Origin: Eudorina sp. 2006-703-Eu-15
Taxonomy: Eukaryota; Chlorophyta; Chlorophyceae; Chlamydomonadales; Volvocaceae
Length of the DNA stretch: 64,000 nt
Assembly: GCA_003117195.1 (NCBI GenBank)
Contig: BDSI01000169.1
Coordinates: forward strand, 62,001 to 126,000
Reading direction: 5' to 3'
Shown here: positions 48,063 through 60,100 of the stretch, one piece after another
Layout of the letters: the number at the start of each line of letters is the position of its first letter
How positions within the stretch are numbered: the first letter of the stretch is position 1
Translations under genes and position numbers: made by a program
Notes under the pieces: model-generated
Seen by the model: the letters and a program-made list of their open reading frames with translations, nothing else
Databases searched by the model: none
What the model was told of the DNA's origin: nothing

Positions 48063-48620
48063 ATCACTTGCAGCTACAGCCTCAACCGGCCGAATTACAA
48101 GCTCCAAGTCCAGGAGTCCCAGGCCAGCGCCGGTGGTGCGGGGGGCTCTCCCGGCGTCAGCCGCACCTTTGAGTACATCAACACGAACAACAACAGGATG
48201 CTGACGGTGGGCTCAGCCCGATCCGCGGGCGCCCAGGCCTCCGCCGCGAACTCAGGGGATGTTGCTGGCGGCGCAAGGGGAAGCGGGGAAGGGAGCAGTG
48301 ATGGGGACAGTGGTAACAGCGGCAGCGGCAGCGGTGCAGCCAGCAGTGGCGGCAGCAGCTCCGGGGCGGCACCGGCTGCCGCCTCACCACCCAGCGCCCC
48401 ACCAACCATCATCATCAACATCAACAATATACCTTCAAACTCCTCTTCGGGCAATTCGAGTGCGGATCCCGGTGATGCGCTCCCACCCACATCTTCAGCG
48501 ATGGCGAGGACAGCCGCCGACGCAGCCGCTTCAGCTGCGGCAGGCCCTGGAGCTAACTCGACGACTATTGCGGCTGCCGTAGCAGCAGCATTGGATGCAG
48601 CTGGTCGGCAGTCCGGGTGA
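48063..48620 (+). CDS. Terminal exon of an unrecognised protein (TIIININN copy 2)
   Basis: From a CAG acceptor at 48062 the frame encodes ITCSYSLNRPNYKLQVQES, FEYINTNNNRMLTV, a long Gly/Ser/Ala linker, APPTIIININNIPSNSSS and an Ala-rich tail, ending at TGA 48618-48620 (185 aa). The frame also stays open upstream through a Cys-rich stretch (TCAECGGPRCSQ), so the acceptor could be earlier. It might be the distal end of an M11-like secreted protein, given the Cys pattern and location, but no catalytic exon lies between it and the protease gene. No TGTAA follows nearby. Confidence 0.4.
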   Translation: MTCSYSLNRPNYKLQVQESQASAGGAGGSPGVSRTFEYINTNNNRMLTVGSARSAGAQASAANSGDVAGGARGSGEGSSDGDSGNSGSGSGAASSGGSSSGAAPAAASPPSAPPTIIININNIPSNSSSGNSSADPGDALPPTSSAMARTAADAAASAAAGPGANSTTIAAAVAAALDAAGRQSG

Positions 48621-50873
48621 TGAGGGGAATGAAGGGGGCCATTACTGACGGGCTGGCCGGCGCTCCACCTCAACACGACAGGGCAAGACGCGGAATCTGG
48701 GTTGCCATTTGCGGAGATGCGCACATGCGTTTGACATCGTTTCCAATTTAGGAAGGTGATACTGAGGTGATCGGCGTCAGTGCCTGTGTGGCCGCTCGCG
48801 TTTGGCGTTTTGTCGTTAGTAAGAACGTTTCCTTTTACTAATGCGCTCGAGCTTGAATGTTCGATTGGGACTTGATTATATACGGACGACGCTCTCAACT
48901 TCTAAAATATTATTGAGCCATCCAAATGTACAGTTTTTGCGCTATATAGCGCGTCGCTGACTGGGCGTCAGCCTTGTCCGACCTTGCTGTTTTTTCCGCA
49001 ATACCGAAATCCAACGGAAGCGACGCAAGTCGTCATCACTTCGTTCTTGTGGGTTACATTCGACTTCACGTCTTGGGCGCACTGGGTGCCGCTCTCGGGA
49101 GGCTGGCTGATTCTGCAACGGAGGGCATTCTTCACTCTTCAAAGTGTCAGGGATGGATCTTGACACGGAGTGATGGTCCAGGTTCATCAAATGCAAGCGA
49201 TGAGCTCTTGCTCGTCTATTCCTCGGTCCACATTGGCCGGGTCTCGAAATCGAGTAATCGACCCTGAACATGGCTCCCAGCTGCCGCACCACATTTATCA
49301 GATTTTCACACTCAACTAAAAGCAGGCGCATCCCCCACAACCAACAGCCCCTTGCCCATTCGGTCATGATCTCGACATCTCTCCACTGGGTCCTGATCCG
49401 ACGCTCGGGAGTTCATTGCCATCCCCTGGAGTCAAGCGGCCCCCCAGTGTTTGCTGGCTGCGCTCGTATGCAGTCCGTTATCAACCTCTTCCGAAGGCCA
49501 CAGATTGGAAGCACATGCAGGCGACCGCGTGGCAGACTGACATAATCCCACCCGCTCAACCGACACCAGACATGGACGAACCATCTCAAGCGCAGTTCAC
49601 ACTCGAAGCAGCGCACCCATTGGGCCCCTCCGCTACACACAGGCAGACAACCCACCCTAAAGGCCCCACGCCGCGCAGGCCGGCTGGTTTCATGCGGTGC
49701 TGTGTGAGGAACTAAGCTCGGATCTAGGGTTCTGTGGTTGTGCCATTCAAAAGAGTCGCATGGCTCCAGGACGCCGCCTAGGATCTCTGCTGCCAAAATT
49801 TGACACTGACGCCGCATTCCACTGGTGATCGGCCCAGCCTCGCCAACACACAGAACCACCACAGAAACCCCTGGACGGGTCGGTCCAGGACGCAGGCTCA
49901 ACTGCCGCACGTCCACCCCAAGCGAGACCTCCTCGCGGCCTTGGCACGATTCCGTCGGCACGGAGGCGGGCGCCCCAACATTCGCCGCGAATGGAACCTG
50001 TGCGCCGTGCCATGCACATAGGAACGGAAACCTTATGGACGTAGTGCGGTCTCCACATCTGCACATCTTCCACGCCCACCCCTCACCCAACGACCCTCGC
50101 GTGGGAGGTTCGGCGCTTCGCTTCCTGGCAGGTTGCTGTGCGGACCGCAGTGCGGGTCTGTCTAGTGGCATTCCAGGGTTGTCGGAACGCATCGCGTTTG
50201 ATCCCCAGCGGGCGCAGAGAGACGCTGCACTGAGATGGGGCGATCCCGCACACCCTCCAGTCATGTGAGTGGATGCCACATGTCAGCAACGGCTTCCGGC
50301 CACCTTCGCGTGCAGATCAAGCCGACAACCAACAACTCGCGACCCGGGGTCGAACCACGGCGGGGACGAGCACAAGCCTGCTCAGCAGGTCTGCCTGTTG
50401 TCAGCCTGCAACTGGACGCACCAGAGGCAGGTCCGCGGAAACCGCATCCGTCCAATCCTGACCGTTGCGTTCACTCGGACGTCCAACACCCCAAGGCGGG
50501 GCGGGGTGGTGTTGGGAGGACCTCCTTGCCGGGGGCCACACGCTCGCCTGGGGACCCCCAATGTTGCCCAGATGACCAACCACGCCGGACCAGCAACCCA
50601 CAGCAAGACCACATGTCTCCACGGCAATGCGAGGAAAGCATAGCGCGAAAGAACTGCGCCGTAAAGGGCGCCGGTAAAATGCGGGTGAAGCGATCCAAAA
50701 AATTGTAAGAAGGGGCTCGGCGGTCTGCGACCCATGGGACTCAGCATCGACGAGCCGTCAACCAATCACGCATCAAACCGCCTGCTGGTAACCAGCCCAA
50801 ACCAACCAAGAGAAACGTGTAGCCTCATATAGCCTCATGCACTACCAGCTGCGCACAAACCAACAGGAAGCGC
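48621..50873. other. Gene-poor region
   Basis: No supported gene. A 288-codon minus-strand frame at 49413-50279 lacks motifs and has competing frames of similar length. The plus-strand frame at 50235-50708 is likewise unremarkable. Confidence 0.45.
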
Positions 50874-50878
50874 TTACA
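50874..50878 (-). terminator. TGTAA polyadenylation signal candidate for PSR1
   Basis: The minus strand reads TGTAA at 50878-50874, giving a 3'UTR of about 560 bases after the PSR1 stop at 51440, a usual length in volvocine algae. Confidence 0.5.
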
Positions 50879-51439
50879 CGCGCACGCTTCCCCCGCGCCG
50901 ACAGACACCGGGTGACGCCCCTCGCCCCATCATTGGAATGCCCCAACTCAGGACAACATGCCCCGACTTGATCCTCACCGACCCAGCCTAACACCACACC
51001 CTCGGGCGATATTCCCAAAGAAGGCAAGGAGGAATCAAGTCGCCCGCAGGCCTATTGAGGCAACATATGTGCACTGCGGACAAATAAAATGCCAGGAGGT
51101 ATGCAGCTACGCGGCGGCTTAGTGCCGGACTCTCCATGCCCGTCCCAGCCTGCTGACTGTCCCCCGGCCCTCGCCCTCGTGCCCTGCCGCGCTGCAGGAC
51201 CGTCTGCGCCGTCCTGATATCCACCCCACGTCAGCGGACCGTCTCGCGGGAGGCACCGCTCGAGCCCCATGGCACCCAGTAGACAGGGGGACTCGTCACG
51301 CTGCAGTGTACCCCACCCCTAGGGTCACACCGCGGTGACATCTGCGCCCGTCACTCTCTAAACGGCCCATGGGCGCGATGGCCCCACGACCCCGACGCGC
51401 ACCCACCGGGGCGCCCAAGACCGCTGGTCTCGACCTGCC

Positions 51440-54400
51440 TCACGATCCCTGGTGGTGCATGGACCTCCCGTGCTCGAGCTTGGCCCGCTTCACGCGATCT
51501 GCCTCCTCCAGCCGCTGCTGCTGCTGCTGGTCCTGATCCTGCTGCGCGGTCACCCCTTCCAAGTCCGACATGTTCAGCAGGTCGCCCGCCGCCAGCAGGT
51601 TCTGCTGCTCCAGACCGCCGCTGTCAAGGTCCGGAAAGTCTCCGAAATCAAAGTCCGGCAGCGCCCCGCCGCCGCCGCCAGCGTCACTCATGCCGCCCGG
51701 CAGCGAATCACCCAAGCCCAAGCCTAGCCCGCCTTGCTCAGTGGAGGGCGCCCTGGCTGGCCCCGCCTGCTGCTGGTGCTGGTGCGATGTGTGATGGTGT
51801 TGTGACAACGAGGCACGCCCGTGTTCTCCGACGTTGTGGGTCGCTAGGTGGTCGGGCCGCTGCTGCATCTCCGAGGGCACGCCCAGCCCGGATGCCTGAC
51901 CCGAGGCCATGTGGGAGAGCTGACCAGATGCAGCCTGCGGCTCAGCCCCGGCCGGTGACCCAGGGGTCGGCAAGGAGCCCAGTCGACCCGAGCGCATCAG
52001 TTCCAGTCTGTGCCGGTCCTGCTGCATCTGGTGCTGCACCGAACTGCCGCCGCTCATGCTCAGACCGCCGCCCATGCCGCCCGCCGCCGCGCCACCGGGT
52101 CCACCGCTGCCTAGGGACGATAATGCGTGGAGAGATGACTGCCGTACAATGTCGCCCCCGCTTCCGACGGTGTGTAGGAGCGGTTGCTGCTGCGGCTGCT
52201 GCTGCTGCTGCTGGTGATGGACGTGCGGGGGCGCCTGCTGCTGCGACATCATGAGGACCTGGCGGCCCGGCTGCTGCGGTACCGGGGCTAGCTGTTGCTG
52301 TTGCTGCTGCTGCTGCAGTCCCAGACCGATGCTGCCCGCGGGGCTCAGCATGGGAGACGATGCCATGCCCGGGTCGCCTGCCGCCACCTGAGGTTGACTC
52401 CCGCCAGCACGGCCGCCGGTCTTGGTCCCCCGGTCCTTCGACATTGAAGGTGCCCCACTGCCGCTGGGGCCGCCTGCGCCCGGGAGCTGCTGCAGGGCGC
52501 GCTGCGAGGGTGTCGAGCACAAGCCGCCCGACGCCCGACGCTGCAGACCGCCGCTGCCGCCGCCACCGCCCCCACCCAGAGGTGCGTTGCTGAGCTCCGG
52601 CAGCTTCCCCGTAAGCCCCTCCTGCTCCATCAGGCTCGCGATGTAGCGCCCGTGGGCCTCGAGGCTCAGCTGTAGCTGCCGCTGCGTCTGCGGCGATCCA
52701 AGGGCGCACGTCGCGGTGCGGTACAGTTACCAGGCCGCGAAAACAAAGCACGATCCATTTCAGAGAGGAGCTTGGCCTCAGTGCAGGCGCCAAGCGGTAT
52801 TGCTGCATGAATGCGAAATTGAGGCGGATAGGAGGACGCGCGTGGCCACGGGCGACGCGATGCGACGCAGGGGATACCTAACCCCGGCCAGGCCGGCACC
52901 GTGTCCTCGCGTGCGTGTGGTGTGGTGGCCGGAAAATCATGGCGACACGTGAAAGCTGTCGCAGCCGCCAACCTTTCTGTCAGCTCAACAGAAGAAGGGA
53001 TTGCCTGTTGCAGGCGCCCCGTTTTAAACATCCTGTCAGGTTAAATTCTGGGACATCTCCGACCCGGGCGGCAGCGACACCCACCCACCCACCTCGAGTT
53101 GTTCGTGCAGCTTCTTCTGCAGCTCCATCTGGAACAGCAGTGCCTCCTCCAGGTTCCGACGAGTCGCCGAAGGGCCACTGCCGCTACTGCCCGACGTGCC
53201 GGCGGGCCGCCGGACCGATTTCCCTTGGGCGCTGATCGACACGGTCTGCTCGCCTCCACCTGCTCCACCCCCGCCGTCGCCCCCGCCCCCACCGCCGCCG
53301 GCGTGCAGACCGCCGCCGCCGCCGCCCCCACCGCCGCCGGCCACGGCTCCACCGCCCCCGCCCCCGCCCAAGCCAGACTGTGTCTCCATGGTCCGGTCCA
53401 TGGACGCGGAGGGGTCGGGCGCGTCGCCGTCTGAGGCGTCCGAGTCGGCCGAGTCGCCTTGGGTGGTCTCCCCAGGCAGCCTGATATTGAGCCGGTACTT
53501 CTGCAGATGGCTCTTAATGTGGTATATCGTCAGCCCGTCCACGCCCATGAGCTTGAGGATGCCCTTGGGGGTAGCCTTCTCTGGCCCACCGAGCTGGTTG
53601 ACCGCCGCCACGAAGCGGTTGTGGAGCTCCGGCGTCCATCGGAGCCGGCTCTTCGCGGGCCCTGCAGCTGCCATCACGACATGAACAAAGCCAGGGGGCC
53701 AGGGGCAAAGGGACAGCCGGGTCGGTGCATGAGTCACGCCCATAAGCGCGCGTCCTGGCGCGAGGTTCGATGCTGTTACTTTTTGGGGGTCGGTCAAACG
53801 GGGACGTGGAACGAGGCAAGGTATGGCCGTTGCCCCTTGTGCGACAGGCTCCTTAAGTGGCGTCCGCTGTGTGAGCTGGCGACCCCGCCGTACATCGACA
53901 CCTGTGGTGCAAGGTTGTTGATTGGTCCCCCCGCCCATGACGGTCCCAAGCTTGACGCCATCTCGCTGGTGTGGCTGACACACCGTCGCGCGGTTGGGCG
54001 ACACCTACACCCCGCAAACGCTTCTGGTAGCACGTCACAAGAAGACACATGTGGAATGCGCCTCTCAGATGTAGCCACTCAACTTCTCAGAGCGCGACAG
54101 AGGCCGAGGACTCACGCATAGTATGACCTAGACGTGTTCCTGAATCTCGAGCAGTAGTAGTCCCCTTGTTGGCCCACGACCTGCCCCACGCTGCCACCCG
54201 ACACAATTACATGTGTTCGGGATGGCTCGAGGCCAAGGCCGTCAATGACCCATGCAGCCACACCGGGGCCGGACACCTCACCCCAAGTACCTGCTCGCTG
54301 CGGGTGCGCCAGGAAGTGGCCTTGCAGGAGCACCGGATTGAGTCCTACGCCGCCCAGAGCCAGGTCCGGGAACGCGGATTGCTGCAAGCCGCCGACTGCG

Positions 54401-54795
54401 GGCTGCATCAGATGCTGCACTCCACCCATTGGCAGCATGAAGTCCGAGGACTGCAGCAGCGCTGAGGCGCCATCGGTGGAGGACCGGTGGTGATCGGGCA
54501 GCAGCCCGCCAAGCCCCAGTCCTGACGGTTTGGCTCCAAACGCATCAAACTGCAAGCCTGGAAGGTAATCGTTTGGGGGGTTGAGGCCAAATTGGCCCAT
54601 TTGAATTCCCGTCTGCTGTGGAAGCAGCTCTGGCAGCTGGGACGGGTCCAGTTGTTGCGAGTGCTGCTGCTGCGGCTGCATCGCGCCCGGGAGCGAACCC
54701 AGGAAGTCTGCCGCAGCTGGTTCCGGCCAAAATTCCAAAAGCCAGTCGTCCTCAGTGCCAGTCGCTGTGCCGGTTGCGCGCTCAGCCTTGTCCAT
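51440..54795 (-). CDS. PSR1: PSR1 phosphorus-starvation MYB-CC transcription factor
   Basis: Three exons, 54795-54291, 53661-53093 and 52687-51440, join in frame to 773 aa, close to the known Chlamydomonas PSR1 length. The protein starts MDKAERATG and has an acidic/aromatic N-terminus ([11 protein letters not shown]). The GARP MYB domain, residues about 172-225, opens [14 protein letters not shown] and ends SHLQKYR. An acidic [11 protein letters not shown] segment and polyglycine linkers follow. The MYB-CC coiled coil spans the second splice ([16 protein letters not shown] joined to [19 protein letters not shown]). The C-terminus is Q-rich with an acidic [13 protein letters not shown] patch, a likely activation domain. 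PSR1 controls phosphate starvation and lipid/starch genes in the nucleus. The ATG at 54795 is used because the in-frame extension to 54837 begins GTG. Confidence 0.97.
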
Positions 54796-57181
54796 GAGGA
54801 GGGCAACACGCCCCGTCCGCCAGATAGCGCAGACCACGTCGCTGAGCCAAACAACGCGCTCCCATCCGTCTCAGCCACTATTGGGCTTCAAAAATGTAAC
54901 CTGGTGGAAAGTGCATCGCGTGATGGGCGGGACTGGCCCCCGATTGGAAAGTTAGTCGGCTTAAACGAGGGACCAACTGTCATTCAACTGTAACATGGAG
55001 CGGCCACATCAAGTTTCTCTAGCCTCGAGGTATGACTTCGTGTGTTCAGCGGCGCCTCCCGGTGCGCGCTGCAAACGTGTACGGAAAAGATGCGAATATA
55101 GTTGTACGATGTTAGGACGCTCGACTTCCGTTTGGTAATGCGCAACAGCGGCACATATGTGTGTCGCCATGGGCCAATGAAGAGCTTGCGTGAACCCTCT
55201 GCTGTTATTTTCTCGTTTGTCCTGACCATCGCATTGTCAAGCGCTCAAACTTGGACTTTGAACATAACTTGTCGTCATTTTGAATTATCCATCAGCACTA
55301 CGTATGCTCTCCCTGAGAACGAATGTCGAGGATTCCCATATGCACGTGCTCCATGTCGCTGCCAGGTGCCGACGATCGCTCACAGGACGTCCATGAGATA
55401 ATCCGTATTGAACACTGTGTTGCCACTGAAACCGGGTCACGAACCCGTCTTGCGAGGCTGTCGGTTTTTGTTTTGGCTGCCGCTCGTCGTGACTCGAGCT
55501 GGTTTGGGTCAATTGTTACACGGCATGGCGTGGGCCCCTGCGCAGAAATTGTTAATTTAAAACGATTGAATGACGGCTTTGTCTGTGCAGGCGAGTTGCA
55601 CTCGAATACACTCGCAGGACAGTCAGAGAACTAGTTCCTTCAATGAAAGCCCTAATCTCGCCTCCCGCATCAGCCCAACGATCGACAGCTTGAACCGAAT
55701 TGCGGTTGTTGCCGAACGCGCTGCGCAACAGTAACCATTATCGTGAATACAGCGGAACCCCGTTCCTTGGCACAAACCCGCTTGCAAACAGTGGCGCTGT
55801 CGCAATCCAAAGAGCCTCGATGGAGGAGAAATTGACATCATGTAATGCTGAGCTGACGTGAACCACCCCAACCCTGAACCTTCACCCCCACCCCCGAACA
55901 ACAGTACACGACTGCACGTGGAATGTAGGCGTCGTCAGTTCCGCAGATAATCTTCTTGCGGTCCTGTCCCATGCTCAAGCCGGAGGATCCCTTATATACG
56001 TGTCTGCGCGTAAAGAGCCGGGAATTTTCAATGAAGTTTCAGTGGACCTCGAGGGTCAACGGTGACAGCCGTGGCCTCCGTAGATTCTCATACATGGGCT
56101 CCTACGGGCCCGCTCACTCGAGCTCGGCGACCGGAGCTCAGGTGTAGCGGGTGTAGAGCGCCCGCCCCTCGCGACGAACACGACGCAGTCTCATCACGGC
56201 ATCTAACGATGGCAGCGCCCCGGAGTTGGGAACCGGAATGAACTGCAGCTGGAACGCCAGGGATGGCCACCCCGCCGCGCGCGAACGAACTGGGTTTCGG
56301 AGCATTGTCCATGCGCCGCCGAATTCGCCGCCACCTGCGGTCATCAGGACCCGAGCCGGCGCCCTGACCGATCACACCGGGCACCCTGGGTAGGGCGCCT
56401 GATGCCCGGCAACGCGCTGAGGCCTCATGTGCCCTGTGGCCTCCTTATCCGAGTCCTGCCAAGGCCTCCGGTCGGTGTGTCCAGTACGGCGTGACACATC
56501 ACGTGATCAGCAAGCCCTCTGCCGGCCAGGCGCTTTGTTTATCGGTATCCTAGTACTGCGCTGCAAGGATGTTCCCAAGGAGAAGGAATGGTAACTCTGT
56601 GTCGCCCGATGAGCTGCACGGTATCCAAGCAACCACGGCCTGTGCTGATAGCTGAGCTGGTGTGCAAGGCGCGTGCATCTTCACAACCAACACACGCGTC
56701 GCTCGACTGACAGCCAGCCGGCGGGCCGCACCAGTGGCGCATCGTAACCCAGTCGATCTGTCACTCTACACATTGAGCAGCTACCCCTGGTCCCGGTCAG
56801 CAAGGATAGCCCTACTTCCGCGCACTGGCCCCAATGTGGCCGCCTCAAAACAACGGCGACAGTGTCCGCCGGCACATCCCGCCCACAGAGGAAGCGGAGC
56901 GCTTCGGGAGTGTCGTGAACGTACACGTGTTTTCGCAGATGGCGCGGCAGCGACGTCCAGCTATGCAGGCGTCGCAGACTATCTCACAAGCTGGGAAAGG
57001 CCGCCCGTCTGTCCATACCGGTCGGACCAGCGCCTTCCATAACACGCCGGCGACGCCGGCGACGCCGGCCAAAGCCGCCAGGGCCAGCTCAATCGGCTGT
57101 TGCATTACCGTGGGCGGCCTTCACAAGTAAGCCCTGTCCCGAGTCTTGTACTGACAGTCACCGCAGCAAGCCGTACCCCTC
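54796..57181. other. Intergenic region with one possible small gene
   Basis: Upstream of PSR1 no plus-strand gene is evident. On the minus strand an ATG at 57105 opens MQQPIELALAALAGVAGVAG, a hydrophobic N-terminal segment made partly from a ggcgacgcc repeat, and a frame ending at 56138 reads SLAFQLQFIPVPNSGALP and ALYTRYT after a CAG acceptor at about 56335. These could be ends of one small gene, but the start lies only 76 bases after the OPR stop and I could not join them. Treated as unresolved. Confidence 0.3.
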
Positions 57182-60100
57182 TTAGCCATACAAGCAGAAT
57201 TCCCGCAAGAACGCCAGGAGGTCCTTGGTGGCCCCGTGCTCCGGAACCAGACCCTGGAACACCGCCAGCGCGCGTGTGAGCGCGTCCAGCTGTACGAGCG
57301 TGTAAGACATGACGTCGTTGCGTACGGCAGTCGCGAGGCCGTCGAGCCAGGCTGGCTCCGGAGCCACCTTGGCGCCCGCCAGCGCGGACGCGAGGGCCGT
57401 GACGCGTTCCGGCGGCATCACGGCCAGGCTGGTGGCTGTGGCGGCGAAGAAGGCCTGAGGGCGGGCAAGCGACAACAAACGCATCAGTAAGCAATTCAGT
57501 ATCTACCCCGTGAAGGCGGCGCACTGAGGGTGCGCGTTCCGCTGCACGTACACCGGGGTCAGGAGAGTTCCAATAAGGGACCGCCTAGCTAGCCGCTTCG
57601 TGAAGCGTCGTAGCCTGGACCCGTGGGACCCGTGGGACCCGTGGGACCCGTGGGACCCGGGTCCGGCGTGGAAGCAGGAAGGGTGCCCTGGTGCCGGACG
57701 GTACGGAACAGCATTGTGACCAGCACACGCCATGCGACCAAGCGCAGCCCGTCACCTCATGGCGGCCTACGTCCCCGTCACCTCATGGCGGAGACCCACC
57801 TGCAGCAACGGCAGCGGAGGCACTGCCCCCAGCCGAGCCAGACCACAGACCAGCGCCTCAAGCTGCTGCGCGCTCAGGCCACCGCCGCCGCCGCTGCCTG
57901 CCGCGCCGCCGCTGCCACTCAGAATTAGATCACCACCACCGAGGCCCCCAGCTGCACCCATCGGTCGCGCAGTGGCTGCTGCCGGCGCCGAGCCCCCTGC
58001 CTGCCGAGCCTGTGCCTGTGCCTGTGCCTGTACGCGCGTGGCGGCGGCGCTGCAGCGTTGCAGCCACTCCGCACCCGGCTTATGCCCGAGGACGCCCAAT
58101 GAGGCCACCAGGTCCACCAGGCTCTGAGGGGACATCAGCGGCAAGAAGCCGGACACCTGCGGCAGGCAGCCGGGCGAGGGCCTGGCGGTCAGTCGGTCGG
58201 TCCGTCGGCATGATGCCGGTTGGGGCGATGTCGCGGCAGAGGCCGATGTGGCGCGTGATGCGGGCGTGACACTGACGTCTCTGCAGCTGCCGCCCATGAG
58301 CCATGACGGCTGTGCCGTGCCAGGGGCACAGCGTTGGACGGGTCCCCAAACGCGAATGTGCTTGGACCCCCGCCCGAGGCCGTCACAACGCGCTGTGTAC
58401 CGACCGCTGGTTGCCATCCCAGCAACTAGTGCGTCACTCGCACGTGCGAGCTCGAGGGATTATGAGGCACGTCGCGGCCATGCGGAACGCCGGCTGGGGA
58501 GTGGTGACATGGCTTCGTTCAGCATGCAGCCTGGGAAATAGCGGGGGCGCTTGCCGCCTGGGACTCCCCGAGGAAGGCGAGCATGGCTCTAGGTGTTGCA
58601 CACTGCACTTCCCCTGCCGCATGACGGCCTCGGGTCACCGACAGGCCTCCCGTACAGCCCGCTGTTCCCTCCCTGTTCCCTCCCAGGCCTCCCGTTACAG
58701 CCCGCTACAATCCCCCCCTGTTCCCTCCCAGGCCTCCCGTACAGCCCGCTGTTCCCTCCCTGGACAGCGCCCCTGGCCTCACCTGGTCGCAGAGAGCGTC
58801 GTACCACTCCGGGTTGCTCACCCGCGCGTCGAGGTCCACCAGTGCCTGGCGAGGAGAGGGACGGGGGGCATGGCCAACATGGCCGGGGCGTGCAGTGTTG
58901 TGGACTTGCTTGGCTGGGTGGAATGGGTGGAGCGCACGGAGTGACCGCCGCATCTGGCGCACCCGCCCCCAGCGACTGCCATCCCCACAGCCCCACAGCC
59001 CCCCGAGCCGCACCTTGAGCAGCGCCGCCACACCCGCACCGTCCAGGCCCCCCACCCGGGCCCCCAGCACGGTCAGCGCGTCGCCCAGCCATTCGGCGGG
59101 CGGGGGGCTGCGCAGCGCCGCCAGACTGGACAGCACCGACACGAGGTCCTGGGGGGCGAACTCGCGCAGGCGGGGCCGCGCCGCCGCCAGGAAGGCGAAC
59201 ATCCAGGCTGGGCTGGGCACCTGGGGCCAAAAATGCGCGGAGCGACGTGAGAGGATGGCCCAAGTTGCAGTTTTGCTGTGCGGGGAGGTTCTAGAGTGGC
59301 AGGGATTTGAGGCGCGGTGCGGGTAGTGGCCACCATGGCAACGCGAAGAAGGCCCGTTGAAGCGTGGAGATCCGGAGCGGCCAGGATGCAGGGTCTGGAC
59401 AGGCGACCAGGCGACGCCCATGCGCATCTGCAGCGTCAGCCGGGGAGCGGCGTCATGCAGCAGCTCCATCCTGTGCATCCACCGGCCGGGTCCCCGGTGC
59501 CCCACCTGGCCCAGCTCCACCACCGCCCACAGCAGCGACGCCATCAGGTCGGGTGACAGGTCCTTCATGACCGCCAGGCAGGCGTCCATGTAGGCCGCCA
59601 TCCAGTCAGCCTGCATGGCCACGAGAGCGAAGGGCACGGGGTCGCCGGAGGAGCGGGTGAGGAAAAGACACCGAGATGGAAGCTGAGGGACTCGCAGCAC
59701 GGCTGGGGGTCGGAGCGCGCGCCCCCTATCATCCCGAGCTGCTCCCACCGCCTCGGCGGGCGAGCTTAGTCTCCAAGCGGTGGGTAGGCTTCTAGGAAAC
59801 CGTAGTGTCGTCGGGTCGGATCCGGTGGAGGGAGCGCGAGCGGCCGCAGCTGCCGCTGTCGCACAGGCTGCAGCCGGCCTGCGAGGCCACTCCGCCCACA
59901 GGGGCATGGCGCCCCGAAGGTCCCCGCCCGAGGCCCCACCTCCGGACGGCTGTGCAGCTTGGCCAGCGCGTAGCCGACCGACACCAGCTCCTGGCACGTC
60001 AGTGGCGCCGCGGATGTCGCCGGCGCTGCTGAAGACGCAGACGACACCACGCCACGCCAGGGGTCCCGCGCCTCCGGCAGAGGCGCGTCCGACGCCTCTG

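Noticed and set aside
49413..50279. 288-codon minus-strand frame
   Set aside because: No domain, no codon pattern distinct from the other frames, and overlapping open frames on both strands.
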